Source: Kitasatospora sp. NBC_01246 (lineage in GTDB: Bacteria; Actinomycetota; Actinomycetes; Streptomycetales; Streptomycetaceae). Taken from it: DNA of 64,000 nt. Below are positions 1-8,861 of this stretch, in pieces. The DNA is taken from assembly GCF_036226505.1 (NCBI RefSeq), contig NZ_CP108484.1, positions 4,712,001-4,776,000 of the forward strand, written 5' to 3'. A program made the translations under genes and the position numbers. The notes below the pieces were generated by a model. That model made no database searches and had not been told where the DNA came from. It saw only the letters and a program-made list of their open reading frames with translations. The first letter of the stretch is position 1, and each line of letters starts with the position of its first letter.

Positions 1-274
<274 letters not shown>

Positions 275-295
275 TTACCTGAGGAAGGACCGGTC

Positions 296-1144
296 GTGTC
301 GTCCCTGTCCACGCCCGCAACCGGCGGCCCCGAACCGCTCCTCCTGCTCCTCGACCCGGCGGCCCGGCAGACCGACGGCGAGTCGGTGCGGATCGCGAGG
401 GACGTCCTGTGCGGAGGGACGGACGCCAAGGTGGCCTACCCGGAGAGCCCTTCCGAACTCGACCGGGTGCTTTCGCACCGGGGCCGCCGCCGACCGGTGG
501 TGATCGGCTCCGACCTGGCGATGCAACGGGTGCTCCAAGCCCTCTACCGCCAGCGTGAGCTGGGTGCGGACCCGGTCGGCATGGTCCCGGTGGGCCGGTC
601 CGACGAGCTGGTGGCGGCCCGCGCGCTCGGTGTGCCGGGCGAGCCGGTGCCGGCCGCGCGGGCGGTGCTCGGCGGCGTGCCGCGCAAGCTGGACCTGCTG
701 GTGGACGACGGTGGCGGAGTGGCGCTCGGCACGGTGCGGATCTCCGGCAGCGGAGCGCGCCGGATAGCGGGCCGTACGGGTGGCTGGCGTTCGCTATGGG
801 CGAAACTGGCTGCGGCCGAGCAGGGGACCTCACTCACGGTCGAGGCCGGCCGGGGCGAGCACAGCGCGCTGCTCCGGGTCGAGGCGGACGGCCGGCTGCT
901 GGCCGACCTCGACCAGCCGGTCCGGGTGGTCGAGGTGACCCTGCCGGGCGGGGAGGCGATCGGCGGCGTGATGGAGATCGTGGTCCGCACGCCCGGCGCA
1001 CTGGTGCGCGCCCGGGCGGCGACCCTCGCGGTGACGGGGCGCGGGTTCGGCTACGAGGCGGACGGCCAGCCGGTGGGCCCGGTCCGGGACCGGACCTGGA
1101 CGGTGCACCCGGGCGCCTGGGGGCTCCTGCTCCCGAGCACCTGA
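296..1144 (+). CDS. Diacylglycerol-kinase-like (lipid kinase fold) protein
   Basis: A 282-residue protein resembling the catalytic domain of diacylglycerol kinase/lipid kinase proteins. The N-terminal half is a Rossmann-like layer, with a strand followed by GSDLAMQRVLQAL and then MVPVGRSDELVAARALGVP, which corresponds to the family's nucleotide-binding segment. The C-terminal half is beta-rich. The canonical GGDGT glycine loop is degenerate here (VVIGSD), so kinase activity is uncertain. The GTG at 296 is preferred because GAGGAAGG lies 6 nt upstream; the frame is open further upstream but has no comparable ribosome site. It is divergent from purA. The fold assignment is fairly confident; the substrate is unknown. 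Confidence 0.7.
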   Translation: MSSLSTPATGGPEPLLLLLDPAARQTDGESVRIARDVLCGGTDAKVAYPESPSELDRVLSHRGRRRPVVIGSDLAMQRVLQALYRQRELGADPVGMVPVGRSDELVAARALGVPGEPVPAARAVLGGVPRKLDLLVDDGGGVALGTVRISGSGARRIAGRTGGWRSLWAKLAAAEQGTSLTVEAGRGEHSALLRVEADGRLLADLDQPVRVVEVTLPGGEAIGGVMEIVVRTPGALVRARAATLAVTGRGFGYEADGQPVGPVRDRTWTVHPGAWGLLLPST

Positions 1145-1505
1145 GGCCGGGGGAGGCCAGGGGAGAGCCGAACCGAGGACTGAACCCGAGGACTGAACCG
1201 AGGCCCGAAGGGGTCGAAGCGGAGGGCCGAAGACGGCCCCGCGAGGCCCGGCGGCCCCGCCCGGCCCCCGTCGGCCCCTGGGTGAGCAGGCTCACGTTGC
1301 CCGCCGTTAACCTCCGGGCCGTCCGCGGGCGGAAAGGCCCCAACGGGCGCGACCCACAAGGCCAAGCGCCCCTCGCCCGAATTCCGCGCCCTCGAAATCC
1401 GCCCCCGGTAAGGGGTTTTGTCTACGCGCGTTGCCGAGCGATCGCCCAAGAATCCGCGCCGCCCTGGTTCCGGAAGCCTGTGCCAACTGCCCTAGACTCG
1501 AAGGC
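1145..1505. other. Gene-free interval upstream of purF
   Basis: About 360 bp between the kinase-like gene and purF. It begins with a short tandem repeat (two copies of a CCGAGGACTGAAC-type unit, roughly 1172-1200) and then GC-rich sequence. The more AT-rich stretch 1405-1505 presumably holds the purF promoter. I see no convincing riboswitch or small gene. Confidence 0.4.
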
Positions 1506-3089
1506 GTGCCACGTGGTGACGGAAGACTCAACCACGATCTTCTTCCCGGCGAGAAAGGCCCCCAGGACGCTTGCGGCGTCTTCGGTGTCTGGGCTCCCGG
1601 CGAGGAGGTCGCCAAGCTCACGTTCTTCGGCCTTTACGCCCTGCAGCACCGCGGTCAGGAATCCGCGGGCATCGCAGTGAGCAACGGCTCCCAGATTCTC
1701 GTCTTCAAGGACATGGGACTCGTCTCCCAGGTCTTCGACGAGGCCTCCCTGGGGTCGTTGCACGGGCATATCGCCGTCGGACACGCCCGCTACTCGACCA
1801 CCGGTTCCTCGGTCTGGGAGAACGCCCAGCCGACCTTCCGCGCGACCGTTCACGGTTCGCTGGCCCTCGGGCACAACGGAAACCTGGTGAACACCGCCGA
1901 ACTGGCGGCCATGGTCGCCGAACTGCCCGGTGAGGAGCACGTCTCCCGCTCGGGCCGGTCCGCCGCGACCAACGACACCGACCTGGTGACCGCCCTCCTC
2001 GCGGGCCACCCGGACCTCTCCATCGAGGAGACGGCCAAGCTCGTCCTGCCCAAGGTCAAGGGCGCGTTCTCGCTCGTCTTCATGGACGAGCACACGCTCT
2101 ACGCCGCCCGCGACCCGCAGGGCATCCGCCCGCTGGTGCTCGGCCGGCTGGAGCGCGGCTGGGTGGTCGCCTCCGAGACGGCGGCGCTGGACATCTGCGG
2201 CGCCTCCTTCATCCGCGAGGTCGAGCCCGGCGAACTCATCGCCATCGACGAGAACGGCATGCGGACCTCCCGCTTCGCCGAGGCCAAGCCCAAGGGCTGC
2301 GTCTTCGAGTACGTCTACCTGGCCCGCCCCGACACCTCCATCGCCGGCCGCAACGTGCACCTCTCCCGCGTGGAGATGGGTCGCAGGCTGGCCGCCGAGG
2401 CGCCCGTCGAGGCCGACCTGGTGATAGCGACCCCGGAGTCCGGCACCCCGGCCGCCATCGGTTACGCCGAGGCCAGCGGGATCCCGTACGGCTCGGGCCT
2501 GGTGAAGAACGCCTACGTGGGCCGCACCTTCATCCAGCCCAGCCAGACCATCCGCCAGCTCGGCATCCGGCTGAAGCTCAACCCGCTGCGCGAGGTCATC
2601 CAGGGCAAGCGCCTGGTGGTCGTGGACGACTCGATCGTCCGCGGCAACACCCAGCGCGCGCTGGTGAAGATGCTTCGCGAGGCCGGCGCGGCCGAGGTCC
2701 ACATCCGGATCTCCTCGCCGCCGGTCAAGTGGCCCTGCTTCTTCGGCATCGACTTCGCCACCCGCGCGGAGCTGATCGCCAACGGCATGACCATCGAGGA
2801 GATCGGCCGCACGCTCGGTGCGGACTCGCTCTCCTACATCTCGATCGACGGCATGATCGAGGCCACCAAGCAGCCGAAGGACCGGCTCTGCCGGGCCTGC
2901 TTCGACGGCGAGTACCCGATGGAGCTGCCCGACCCGGCGCTGCTCGGGAAGCTCCTGCTGGAGGCCGAGATCAAGGGCGGCCAGCAGCCGCCCGCGGTCC
3001 GCGGCAAGCCGACCAGCGGCAGCGACCTGGACGGCGTCCAGTCCCTGCTCGGCGGAGCGGGCGCGGCCGACGCCCTGCGCCGCCCGTAA
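1506..3089 (+). CDS. purF: Amidophosphoribosyltransferase (PRPP amidotransferase)
   Basis: PurF makes 5-phosphoribosylamine from PRPP and glutamine, the first committed step of de novo purine synthesis. The 527-residue product starts at a GTG (MPRGDGRLNHD) and has a 22-residue propeptide before Cys23 (CGVFGVW), which would become the N-terminal nucleophile after processing. The glutaminase domain follows (LQHRGQESAGIA, GHNGNLVN). The phosphoribosyltransferase domain carries the PRPP loop VVVDDSIVRGNT. Family cysteines near CFFGID and LCRACFDG are present. The frame is open upstream, but the propeptide matches actinobacterial PurF. It is 78 nt upstream of purM and probably co-transcribed. Confidence 0.97.
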   Translation: MPRGDGRLNHDLLPGEKGPQDACGVFGVWAPGEEVAKLTFFGLYALQHRGQESAGIAVSNGSQILVFKDMGLVSQVFDEASLGSLHGHIAVGHARYSTTGSSVWENAQPTFRATVHGSLALGHNGNLVNTAELAAMVAELPGEEHVSRSGRSAATNDTDLVTALLAGHPDLSIEETAKLVLPKVKGAFSLVFMDEHTLYAARDPQGIRPLVLGRLERGWVVASETAALDICGASFIREVEPGELIAIDENGMRTSRFAEAKPKGCVFEYVYLARPDTSIAGRNVHLSRVEMGRRLAAEAPVEADLVIATPESGTPAAIGYAEASGIPYGSGLVKNAYVGRTFIQPSQTIRQLGIRLKLNPLREVIQGKRLVVVDDSIVRGNTQRALVKMLREAGAAEVHIRISSPPVKWPCFFGIDFATRAELIANGMTIEEIGRTLGADSLSYISIDGMIEATKQPKDRLCRACFDGEYPMELPDPALLGKLLLEAEIKGGQQPPAVRGKPTSGSDLDGVQSLLGGAGAADALRRP

Positions 3090-3097
3090 CGACCTGA

Positions 3098-3128
3098 CGG
3101 TGGGGTCCCGGAACCCGGGGCCCCACCG
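3098..3128 (+). terminator. Strong hairpin between purF and purM
   Basis: A 14-bp stem (left arm 3098-3111, right arm 3115-3128, loop AAC, one G-U pair) lies 8 bp after the purF stop and 39 bp before the purM start. It is as strong as the intrinsic terminators elsewhere in the window, although purF and purM are co-directional. It may act as a partial terminator or mRNA-stabilising hairpin. Confidence 0.6.
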
Positions 3129-3167
3129 CTGTTCCAACCCCCACTGACCCGAAAGGGCCGCACCGCA

Positions 3168-4253
3168 GTGACCACGAACCAGAACGGCGCCACCTACGCC
3201 GCCGCCGGCGTCGACATCGAGGCGGGCGACCGCGCCGTCGAGCTCATGAAGCAGTGGGTGAAGAAGGCCAGCCGCCCCGAGGTGGTCGGCGGCATCGGCG
3301 GTTTCGCCGGGCTCTTCGACGCGTCCGCCTTCAAGCGCTACGAGCGGCCGCTGCTGGCCTCGGCCACCGACGGCGTGGGGACGAAGGTCGCCATCGCCGC
3401 CGCCATGGACAAGCACGACACCATCGGCCACGACCTGGTCGGCATGGTCGTGGACGACCTGGTGGTCTGCGGCGCCGAGCCGCTGTTCATGACCGACTAC
3501 ATCTGCGTCGGCAAGGTCGTGCCGGAGCGGGTCGCCGCGATCGTCAAGGGCATCGCGGAGGGCTGCGCGCTCGCCGGCTGCGCCCTGGTCGGCGGCGAGA
3601 CGGCCGAGCACCCGGGCCTGCTCGGCCCGGACGAGTACGACGTGGCGGGCGCCGGCACCGGTGTGGTCGAGGCGGACGCCCTGCTGGGCGCCGACCGCGT
3701 CCGCGCGGGCGACGTGGTGATCGCGATGGCCGCCTCCGGCCTGCACTCCAACGGCTACTCGCTGGTGCGCCACGTGCTGCTGAACGAGGCCGGCTGGAAG
3801 CTGGACCGCAAGGTCGAGGAGTTCGGCCGCACGCTCGGCGAGGAGCTGCTGGAGCCGACCCGGATCTACTCGCTGGACTGCCTGGCGCTCACCCGGGCCA
3901 CCGAGGTGCACGCCTTCTCGCACGTGACCGGCGGCGGCCTGGCGGCCAACCTGGCACGGGTGATCCCGGACGGCCTGCACGCCCGCCTGGACCGCGGTAC
4001 CTGGACGCCGCTGCCGGTGTTCCAGACCGTCGCCGAGGTCGGCAAGGTGGCCACCCTGGAGATCGAGAAGACCCTGAACATGGGCGTCGGCATGGTCGCG
4101 GTCGTCCCGCCGCACTCGGTGGACGTCGTGCTGTCGATCCTGGAGGACCGCGGCGTCGAGTCCTGGCTGCTCGGCGACATCGTCGAGCGCTCCGGTGAGC
4201 ACGAGGGCGGCGCGGCGCTCTACAACGCCTACGAGGCCTTCACCGCGGGCTGA
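3168..4253 (+). CDS. purM: Phosphoribosylformylglycinamidine cyclo-ligase (AIR synthetase)
   Basis: PurM closes the imidazole ring of aminoimidazole ribotide using ATP, the fifth step of purine synthesis. The 361-residue length is normal for the family. Visible hallmarks are GIGGFAGLF, the ASATDGVGTK segment, GHDLVGMVVDDLVVCGAEPLF, GGETAEHPG and the C-terminal HVTGGGLAANL. The start is a GTG preceded by GAAAGG. It follows purF and is ended by a strong hairpin at 4264-4303. Confidence 0.97.
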   Translation: MTTNQNGATYAAAGVDIEAGDRAVELMKQWVKKASRPEVVGGIGGFAGLFDASAFKRYERPLLASATDGVGTKVAIAAAMDKHDTIGHDLVGMVVDDLVVCGAEPLFMTDYICVGKVVPERVAAIVKGIAEGCALAGCALVGGETAEHPGLLGPDEYDVAGAGTGVVEADALLGADRVRAGDVVIAMAASGLHSNGYSLVRHVLLNEAGWKLDRKVEEFGRTLGEELLEPTRIYSLDCLALTRATEVHAFSHVTGGGLAANLARVIPDGLHARLDRGTWTPLPVFQTVAEVGKVATLEIEKTLNMGVGMVAVVPPHSVDVVLSILEDRGVESWLLGDIVERSGEHEGGAALYNAYEAFTAG

Positions 4254-4263
4254 GCGGCATGAC

Positions 4264-4303
4264 GAAGGGCCCCTCCGGCGGGAGACCGCGGGAGGGGCCC
4301 TTC
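4264..4303 (+). terminator. Intrinsic terminator after purM
   Basis: A perfect 13-bp stem (GAAGGGCCCCTCC / GGAGGGGCCCTTC) begins 10 bp after the purM stop. The next gene converges on it at 4421, so it may serve both strands. Confidence 0.85.
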
Positions 4304-4420
4304 GCGTGTCCGGGGAGCCGTGACGGGACCGGCGGGGCCGGAGCGGAGCAACCGGACCCGGGGAACGCCGAAAACCGGCCCGGCGCTCTGGGCGCGCGGG
4401 CCGGTCAGGCCAGACTGTGA

Positions 4421-4678
4421 CTACGCGCGGCGGCGGGCCTGCGAAGGCCCGGTCCCCGACGTGCTGTCATCGTCCTCGTCGTCGTCGGCGTACCGAGCCG
4501 CGTATTCCGCGTAGGGGTCGTCGTCCTCTTCTTCCTCGATCGGCTCAGGCTCGATCGAGGCGGTAGAGGGCGATACGCCCAGCTCGTTGGACAGACGATT
4601 GGCGTCGAACCCGCCGCTGTTGTACTTCAGCTCGCGGGCGACCTTCGTCTGCTTGGCCTTGGCCCGGCCGCGCCCCAT
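4421..4678 (-). CDS. DUF3073 family small protein
   Basis: An 85-residue protein of the actinobacterial DUF3073 family. The N-terminus is basic (MGRGRAKAKQTKVARELKYN), followed by GFDANRLSNEL, then a very acidic tail with runs of Glu/Asp (IEEEEDDDP, ADDDEDDD), and it ends in basic QARRRA. The function is unknown. The charge segregation suggests binding to nucleic acid or a partner, which is inference. It lies immediately after purM in convergent orientation. Confidence 0.9.
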   Translation of the reverse strand: MGRGRAKAKQTKVARELKYNSGGFDANRLSNELGVSPSTASIEPEPIEEEEDDDPYAEYAARYADDDEDDDSTSGTGPSQARRRA

Positions 4679-5151
4679 GGGTCGACCCCCTCAACGATGG
4701 GGCTCACGGCCCCGAGTCTGACACGTGTTCATGATCAAGAGCGGCCTGCCCGAATGGGGAGAACCGTCCCTTGGAGCATTAACGGTACCTGTTTCTGCCG
4801 CTGGACGGTACGTCGTCGGTGTGACGTGGCGCGCACCGGCCGCACCCGAGACCAGGTCTTCCCAGGTCACGGGAGGTTTTGCGGCAGTTTGCGCGCTGTC
4901 CGGAGGTAGCTGAGGTCCGTCGTTCCGGGATCGATTATCCCCCCAAGGGGGGTGGTGGATCACCCGATCGGGCGCAGAAGTGAGAATCCGGTTCCACATC
5001 GTGATGCAGGCGGGACGAGTCGGCCCGGGCCCCCGCGGCGGGGCCGGGAGGGCCCTCGGGGCCCCGCGGCGGGCCGGAGACGGAGGAGCCGCCCCCCGGG
5101 CGCGTCACGGAGTCCGCGACGCGCCGGGGAGCGGCTCCGGCCGCTCGGGGG
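4679..5151. other. Gene-free interval upstream of the DUF3073 gene
   Basis: About 470 bp between the DUF3073 start and the valine dehydrogenase stop. Bases 4700-4900 are noticeably less GC-rich and probably hold the leftward DUF3073 promoter. A CCCCCCAAGGGGGG palindrome lies at 4939-4952. Around 5026-5076 the GC-rich element CCCCGCGGCGGG occurs twice, each copy able to form a short GGCCCC/GGGGCC-type hairpin; these may end the dehydrogenase transcript. No credible gene seen. Confidence 0.4.
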
Positions 5152-6315
5152 TCAGCCCCGGCGGGCACCCGGCAGCAGCACCGAGCGGAGCGCGCTGATC
5201 TCGCGCATCCGCTTCTCGGCGAGCCGGTCGGCGGCGACGGCCGGCGGCACGCCGTCGGAGGCGGCCCGGGTGAAGATCTCCAGGGTGGTGTCGAAGATCC
5301 GGGTGGCCTTGTTCTTGGCCCGGTCGAAGTTGAAGCCCTCGATCTCGTCGGCGACCTGGATCACGCCACCGGAGTTCACCAGGTAGTCCGGGGCGTAGAG
5401 GATGCCGCGGTCGGCCAGGTCCTTCTCGACGCCGGGGTGGGCGAGCTGGTTGTTGGCCGCGCCGCACACGACGGAGGTGCCGAACTCGCCGAGGGTGCCC
5501 ACGGTGTCGTCGGTGAGGGCGCCGCCGAGGGCGCAGGGGGCGTAGACGTCCAGCTTGCTCTGGAGCAGGGCGGCGCTGTCGGCCACCACCTCGACCTCCG
5601 GGTGAGCGGCGCGCACGCGGTTCACGGCGGCCTCGGAGACGTCGGTGATGACGACGGTGGCGCCGTCCGCGACCAGGTGGCCGACCAGGTAGTGGCCGAC
5701 CTTGCCGACGCCGGCCACACCGACCCGCTTGCCGCGCAGGGTGGGCTGGCCCCAGCGGGCCTGGGCGCTGGCGCGCATGCCCTGGAAGACGCCGAAGGCG
5801 GTCAGGATGGAGGAGTCGCCGGCGCCGCCGTTCTCGGGCGAGCGGCCGGTGACGAACCCGGTCTCGCGGGCGATGACGTCCATGTCCTGCACGTAGGTGC
5901 CGACGTCGCAGGCGGTGATGTAGCGCCCGCGCAGGGACTCGACGAAGCGGCCGTAGGCCCGCAGCATCGCCTCGTTCTTGTCCTTGTTCGGGTCGCCGAT
6001 GATGACGGCCTTGCCGCCGCCGAGGTCGAGCCCGGCCAGCGCGTTCTTGTACGACATGCCGCGCGAGAGGTTCAGCGCGTCCTCCAGGGCCGCTTCCTCC
6101 GAGGCGTACGGGAAGAAGCGGGTGCCGCCGAGGGCCGGGCCCAGGGCGGTGGAGTGGATGGCGATGATGGCCTTGAGGCCGGAGCTGCGGTCGTGGCAGA
6201 GGACGACCTGCTCGTGGCCGTCGCCGGGAGCGGCGCCGTCCTGTTCGGTACGGAAGATCCTGCTGAGCACTCCGGGTGCGGGGTACGCGGCGGATGCGGT
6301 CTGTACGTCGGTCAC
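5152..6315 (-). CDS. vdh: Valine dehydrogenase (Glu/Leu/Phe/Val dehydrogenase family)
   Basis: An NAD-dependent branched-chain amino acid dehydrogenase of 387 residues. It would deaminate valine (and leucine/isoleucine) to the 2-oxo acid, feeding acyl-CoA precursors in streptomycetes. The substrate region [10 protein letters not shown] (61-70) is followed by [15 protein letters not shown], in which Lys90 and Lys102 match the conserved substrate-binding and catalytic lysines. The Rossmann motif GVAGVGKVG lies near residues 199-207. The gene order vdh, unknown gene, bldC is a known streptomycete arrangement and supports valine over leucine specificity. It is divergent from the gene at 6514. Confidence 0.9.
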   Translation of the reverse strand: MTDVQTASAAYPAPGVLSRIFRTEQDGAAPGDGHEQVVLCHDRSSGLKAIIAIHSTALGPALGGTRFFPYASEEAALEDALNLSRGMSYKNALAGLDLGGGKAVIIGDPNKDKNEAMLRAYGRFVESLRGRYITACDVGTYVQDMDVIARETGFVTGRSPENGGAGDSSILTAFGVFQGMRASAQARWGQPTLRGKRVGVAGVGKVGHYLVGHLVADGATVVITDVSEAAVNRVRAAHPEVEVVADSAALLQSKLDVYAPCALGGALTDDTVGTLGEFGTSVVCGAANNQLAHPGVEKDLADRGILYAPDYLVNSGGVIQVADEIEGFNFDRAKNKATRIFDTTLEIFTRAASDGVPPAVAADRLAEKRMREISALRSVLLPGARRG

Positions 6316-6513
6316 TGTGGTGACTCCAGTATCCGAGGCCCGCTGCTGTGGTGCGGGCGCCTAAGGCGAAGCGTAGTCGCGCGGTCGTCCTCGATCTGCC
6401 CTCTTGTACGAGCTTGCGCGGGTTGTCCGCGTACTGAGACGGGGGCGGGCGGAGCGCGTTCCCGAAGGGCTCCCGGCCGAAGGCCTCCCGGGCGGGGGCC
6501 GGTGCGTGCGACG

Positions 6514-7512
6514 ATGCAGAACGTGACCGTCGTGCGCACTTCCGTACTGCCGCCCTACGCCGCCCACCTGCGGGTCTACGAGCCGCTGGCCGCCTACCCG
6601 GAGCCCGAGCGCGCGCGCTGGCAGGCCTACGCCGCGGCGCACGGGCCGGATGCCGCGGAGGCCGGCCGTCCGGTCGCGGTGGCGGCGCTGGAGGAGCAGC
6701 GGGCGGCACTGGCGGAGCTGGTCGGCCGCACCCCCCGCGCCCTGCCGGAGCGGGAGAGCGAGCGGGCCTTCGTGCGGTCGGTGGACGGGGTGCTGTACGT
6801 CTGCCCCTGGGCGACCCGGCTGCGCACCTGGCAGGCGCTGGACGAACTGCGGGCGGCGGCGCCGGTGGCGCTGCTGGACACCGCGCTGCCGCCGGCCACC
6901 CGGGCGGCCGCCGAGGCGGACCGGGAGCGCTGGCGGGCCGAGCACCCGGACGCCCGGCCGTGGATCGTGACCAGCCGATGGGAGGTGCCGGTGCGCTGGT
7001 TCCTGCCGTTCGGGGAGGAGGACCGCTGCTTCGTGCCGGCGGGCGGCCCGGGCGCGACGGGCGATCAGGAGCCGGCCGGTGGCGCGGCGGAGCCCGGTGG
7101 CGCGGCGGGGCGGCCGGGTGCGGCCTCGGCGGGCGGCGCCGGGTTGGACCGCGGGGAGAAGGGGGAGCAGGCGGCGCTGTTCTACCTGACGCCGATGGCG
7201 CAGGCGCGCCGCCGGGTGGCCCGGGCCTACCGGGCGCTGCGCGAGGCCGTGCCGGAGGGGGACCTGGTGCGCGGGGCGGAGCTGGTGGGGCGGTGGCTGG
7301 AGGAGTTCCACCCGCGTTCCCTGGTGGAGCTGGACTACGGGGGGCTGGTGCACCTGCTGGGGCCGGAGCAGTTGCTGGCGGACCGTTCGGCGGGGGAGCT
7401 GGAGGACGGGCTGCGGGCGCTGCGGGCCGGCGAGGCGGCGGAGGCGCTGCGGGTGTACGAGGAACTGACGGTGCGCTGGCGGCGGGTCCTGGCACTGCGG
7501 TACGCGAACTGA
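6514..7512 (+). CDS. Unknown conserved protein between vdh and bldC
   Basis: A 332-residue protein that I cannot assign to a named family. The N-terminal two-thirds look globular, with SVDGVLYVCPWATRLRTWQALDEL and SRWEVPVRWFLPF as the most distinctive segments. A Gly/Ala-rich linker of about 35 residues (roughly 182-220) precedes a helical C-terminus (AQARRRVARAYRALREA). There is no signal peptide or membrane span. ATG 6514 or GTG 6523 could be the start; neither has a clear ribosome site. It is divergent from vdh. The position beside bldC looks like conserved synteny, but no role can be inferred. Confidence 0.75.
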   Translation: MQNVTVVRTSVLPPYAAHLRVYEPLAAYPEPERARWQAYAAAHGPDAAEAGRPVAVAALEEQRAALAELVGRTPRALPERESERAFVRSVDGVLYVCPWATRLRTWQALDELRAAAPVALLDTALPPATRAAAEADRERWRAEHPDARPWIVTSRWEVPVRWFLPFGEEDRCFVPAGGPGATGDQEPAGGAAEPGGAAGRPGAASAGGAGLDRGEKGEQAALFYLTPMAQARRRVARAYRALREAVPEGDLVRGAELVGRWLEEFHPRSLVELDYGGLVHLLGPEQLLADRSAGELEDGLRALRAGEAAEALRVYEELTVRWRRVLALRYAN

Positions 7513-8115
7513 GGCAGCGGGTAGGGGAGGGGGGTCGGTCCGGCCCGGGGGAGGCGTCGGAGGGCCGCGGGGAGGGGTGCGAGGTGCCGCGCGGGCCCGG
7601 TCGACGGGGCGTCAGTGCTGGCGGGGCGGGGTGTCGGTGGTACTTGTAAGACTGGAAGAGTCCTACGGCCCGAGCCGTATGACCAAGGTCCTGGTTCGGG
7701 TCAATAGCTATCGAACGTGACACTACTCACCGTTGACGCGAACTTACCCCTATGTGCAAAAATGGGACAACCAGCCCAACTTCACATGAGCGTGCCCACT
7801 TTTGGGTGGTTCTGGAACCGATGCGTACCTTGCGAGGAAACAGCGGGTCTGGTCTCCTCGTAACCGGATGTCACTATAAGGTGACTGCCCGTTATGGGGT
7901 GGTCCATCGCCATCCGTCAGCCTTGAACCCGTGAGGGGTCAATTTTGGCGGTTTGGTCGATAGGGCTGGACGGATGGTGTAGTTGTAGACACCAGGACAA
8001 GCCGTTCGTCCTATAACCGACTCGGCCCGTCTATGCCATTTCGGGCATCGCGGGCCAAGGTGCAGAATTTGAAGGATAGAACCGCCCTGGTTCGGTTCTC
8101 CCGAGGAGGCCGCTC
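7513..8115. other. Long bldC upstream region with reduced GC
   Basis: About 600 bp with no convincing gene. From roughly 7640 to 8060 the GC content is clearly lower than in the flanks, typical of a regulated promoter region or long leader. A GTCAC-TATAAG-GTGAC inverted repeat lies at 7870-7885. A 60-codon open frame starts at ATG 7752 but lacks a clear ribosome site and codon bias. Multiple bldC promoters or regulator sites are likely here (inference). Confidence 0.45.
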
Positions 8116-8322
8116 ATGACCGCTCGTACCCCTGATGCTGAACCCCTGCTGACGCCGGCAGAGGTCGCCACCATGTTCCGCGTGGACCCGAAGACGGTTA
8201 CCCGCTGGGCCAAGGCAGGCAAGCTCACGTCCATTCGCACGCTTGGCGGGCACCGTCGTTACCGCGAGGCGGAGGTGCGCGCCCTGCTGGCCGGTATTCC
8301 CGCCCAGCGAACCGAGGCCTGA
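8116..8322 (+). CDS. bldC: Developmental regulator BldC (MerR-like DNA-binding protein)
   Basis: A 68-residue protein matching BldC, the small MerR-like winged-helix regulator that holds back sporulation in streptomycetes and binds direct repeats cooperatively. The HTH core is LLTPAEVATMFRVDPKTVTRWAKAG (about 11-35). The wing contains LGGHRRYREAEVRALLAG (about 43-60). There is no effector or dimerisation domain, as in known BldC. GAGGAGG precedes the ATG. It is monocistronic, with a long upstream region and a strong terminator. Confidence 0.97.
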   Translation: MTARTPDAEPLLTPAEVATMFRVDPKTVTRWAKAGKLTSIRTLGGHRRYREAEVRALLAGIPAQRTEA

Positions 8323-8340
8323 TAGGCCGAAGGCTCTTTC

Positions 8341-8388
8341 AAAGGGGCTGCTTACCGGACTCCGCCGGGTCCGGTAAGCAGCCCCTTT
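8341..8388 (+). terminator. Intrinsic terminator after bldC
   Basis: A perfect 20-bp stem (8341-8360 with 8369-8388) with an 8-nt loop ends in CCCCTTT, 18 bp beyond the bldC stop. It is one of the strongest hairpins in the window. Confidence 0.9.
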
Positions 8389-8514
8389 GCATGCCCGCGG
8401 GCGCTCCCGGAGATCGTGCCGGGCGGCCGGAATGTTGAACTCCGGATAACGATTTGAGGCCCCTGGGGCGGGGGGGATATACAGTTCATAGCTGTGCAAT
8501 TTTACATATTAAAT

Positions 8515-8539
8515 TGGCACCCCTGGGGAAGGGGTGCCA
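8515..8539 (-). terminator. Hairpin with an AT-rich flank
   Basis: TGGCACCCC / GGGGTGCCA form a perfect 9-bp stem. Read leftward, the hairpin is followed by an unusually AT-rich stretch (about 8494-8514). This fits a second terminator for leftward transcription coming from the tRNA-Asp. The AT-rich flank could instead be a promoter; I cannot decide from sequence. Confidence 0.45.
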
Positions 8540-8639
8540 TGTGTCCGGTCTCGGGAAAAGATAAGTGACGACGATCACGCGGGTCGTTGCTTGTGGTCTA
8601 GACCTAGTCCGGGGTAGGGATCCCTCCCGGGGCAAACGC

Positions 8640-8673
8640 GAGAGGCCCGGAACCAAACGGTTCCGGGCCTCTC
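8640..8673 (-). terminator. Terminator of the tRNA-Asp transcript
   Basis: GAGAGGCCCGGAACC / GGTTCCGGGCCTCTC form a perfect 15-bp stem with a 4-nt loop. It starts 9 nt past the 3' end of the tRNA on the minus strand. Confidence 0.85.
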
Positions 8674-8681
8674 GGCTACGG

Positions 8682-8755
8682 CGATCCTGACGGGACTTGA
8701 ACCCGCGACCTCCACCTTGACAGGGTGGCGAGCTAACCAACTGCTCCACAGGACC
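8682..8755 (-). tRNA. tRNA-Asp (anticodon GTC)
   Basis: A 74-nt cloverleaf. The acceptor arms are GGTCCTG and CAGGATC with a G2-U71 wobble and G discriminator. The anticodon loop CTGTCAA contains GTC, and the T-arm is CGGGTTCAAGTCCCG. CCA is not encoded. It differs from the second tRNA-Asp at 23404 only by a compensatory U-A to C-G change in the acceptor stem. Confidence 0.95.
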
Positions 8756-8820
8756 AGAGTGTTCTGATCTTGTTCACTCGCTTTGCTGCGCTGCGAACAA
8801 GACAGACTGTAGCCCATGGT

Positions 8821-8853
8821 GGGCCCCCAGGTCGAACTGGCTCCTGAGGGCCC
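8821..8853 (-). terminator. Probable hrpA terminator hairpin
   Basis: GGGCCCCCAGG / CCTGAGGGCCC (one mismatch) form an 11-bp stem immediately downstream of the hrpA stop on the minus strand. Confidence 0.55.
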
Positions 8854-8861
8854 CTCCCAGC

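Noticed and set aside
1422-4202. A 926-codon open frame antisense to purF and purM
   Set aside because: High-GC shadow frame; the plus strand carries intact purF and purM with catalytic motifs.
7752-7934. A 60-codon small gene upstream of bldC
   Set aside because: No clear ribosome site, weak codon bias and no recognisable domain; kept only as part of the leader description.
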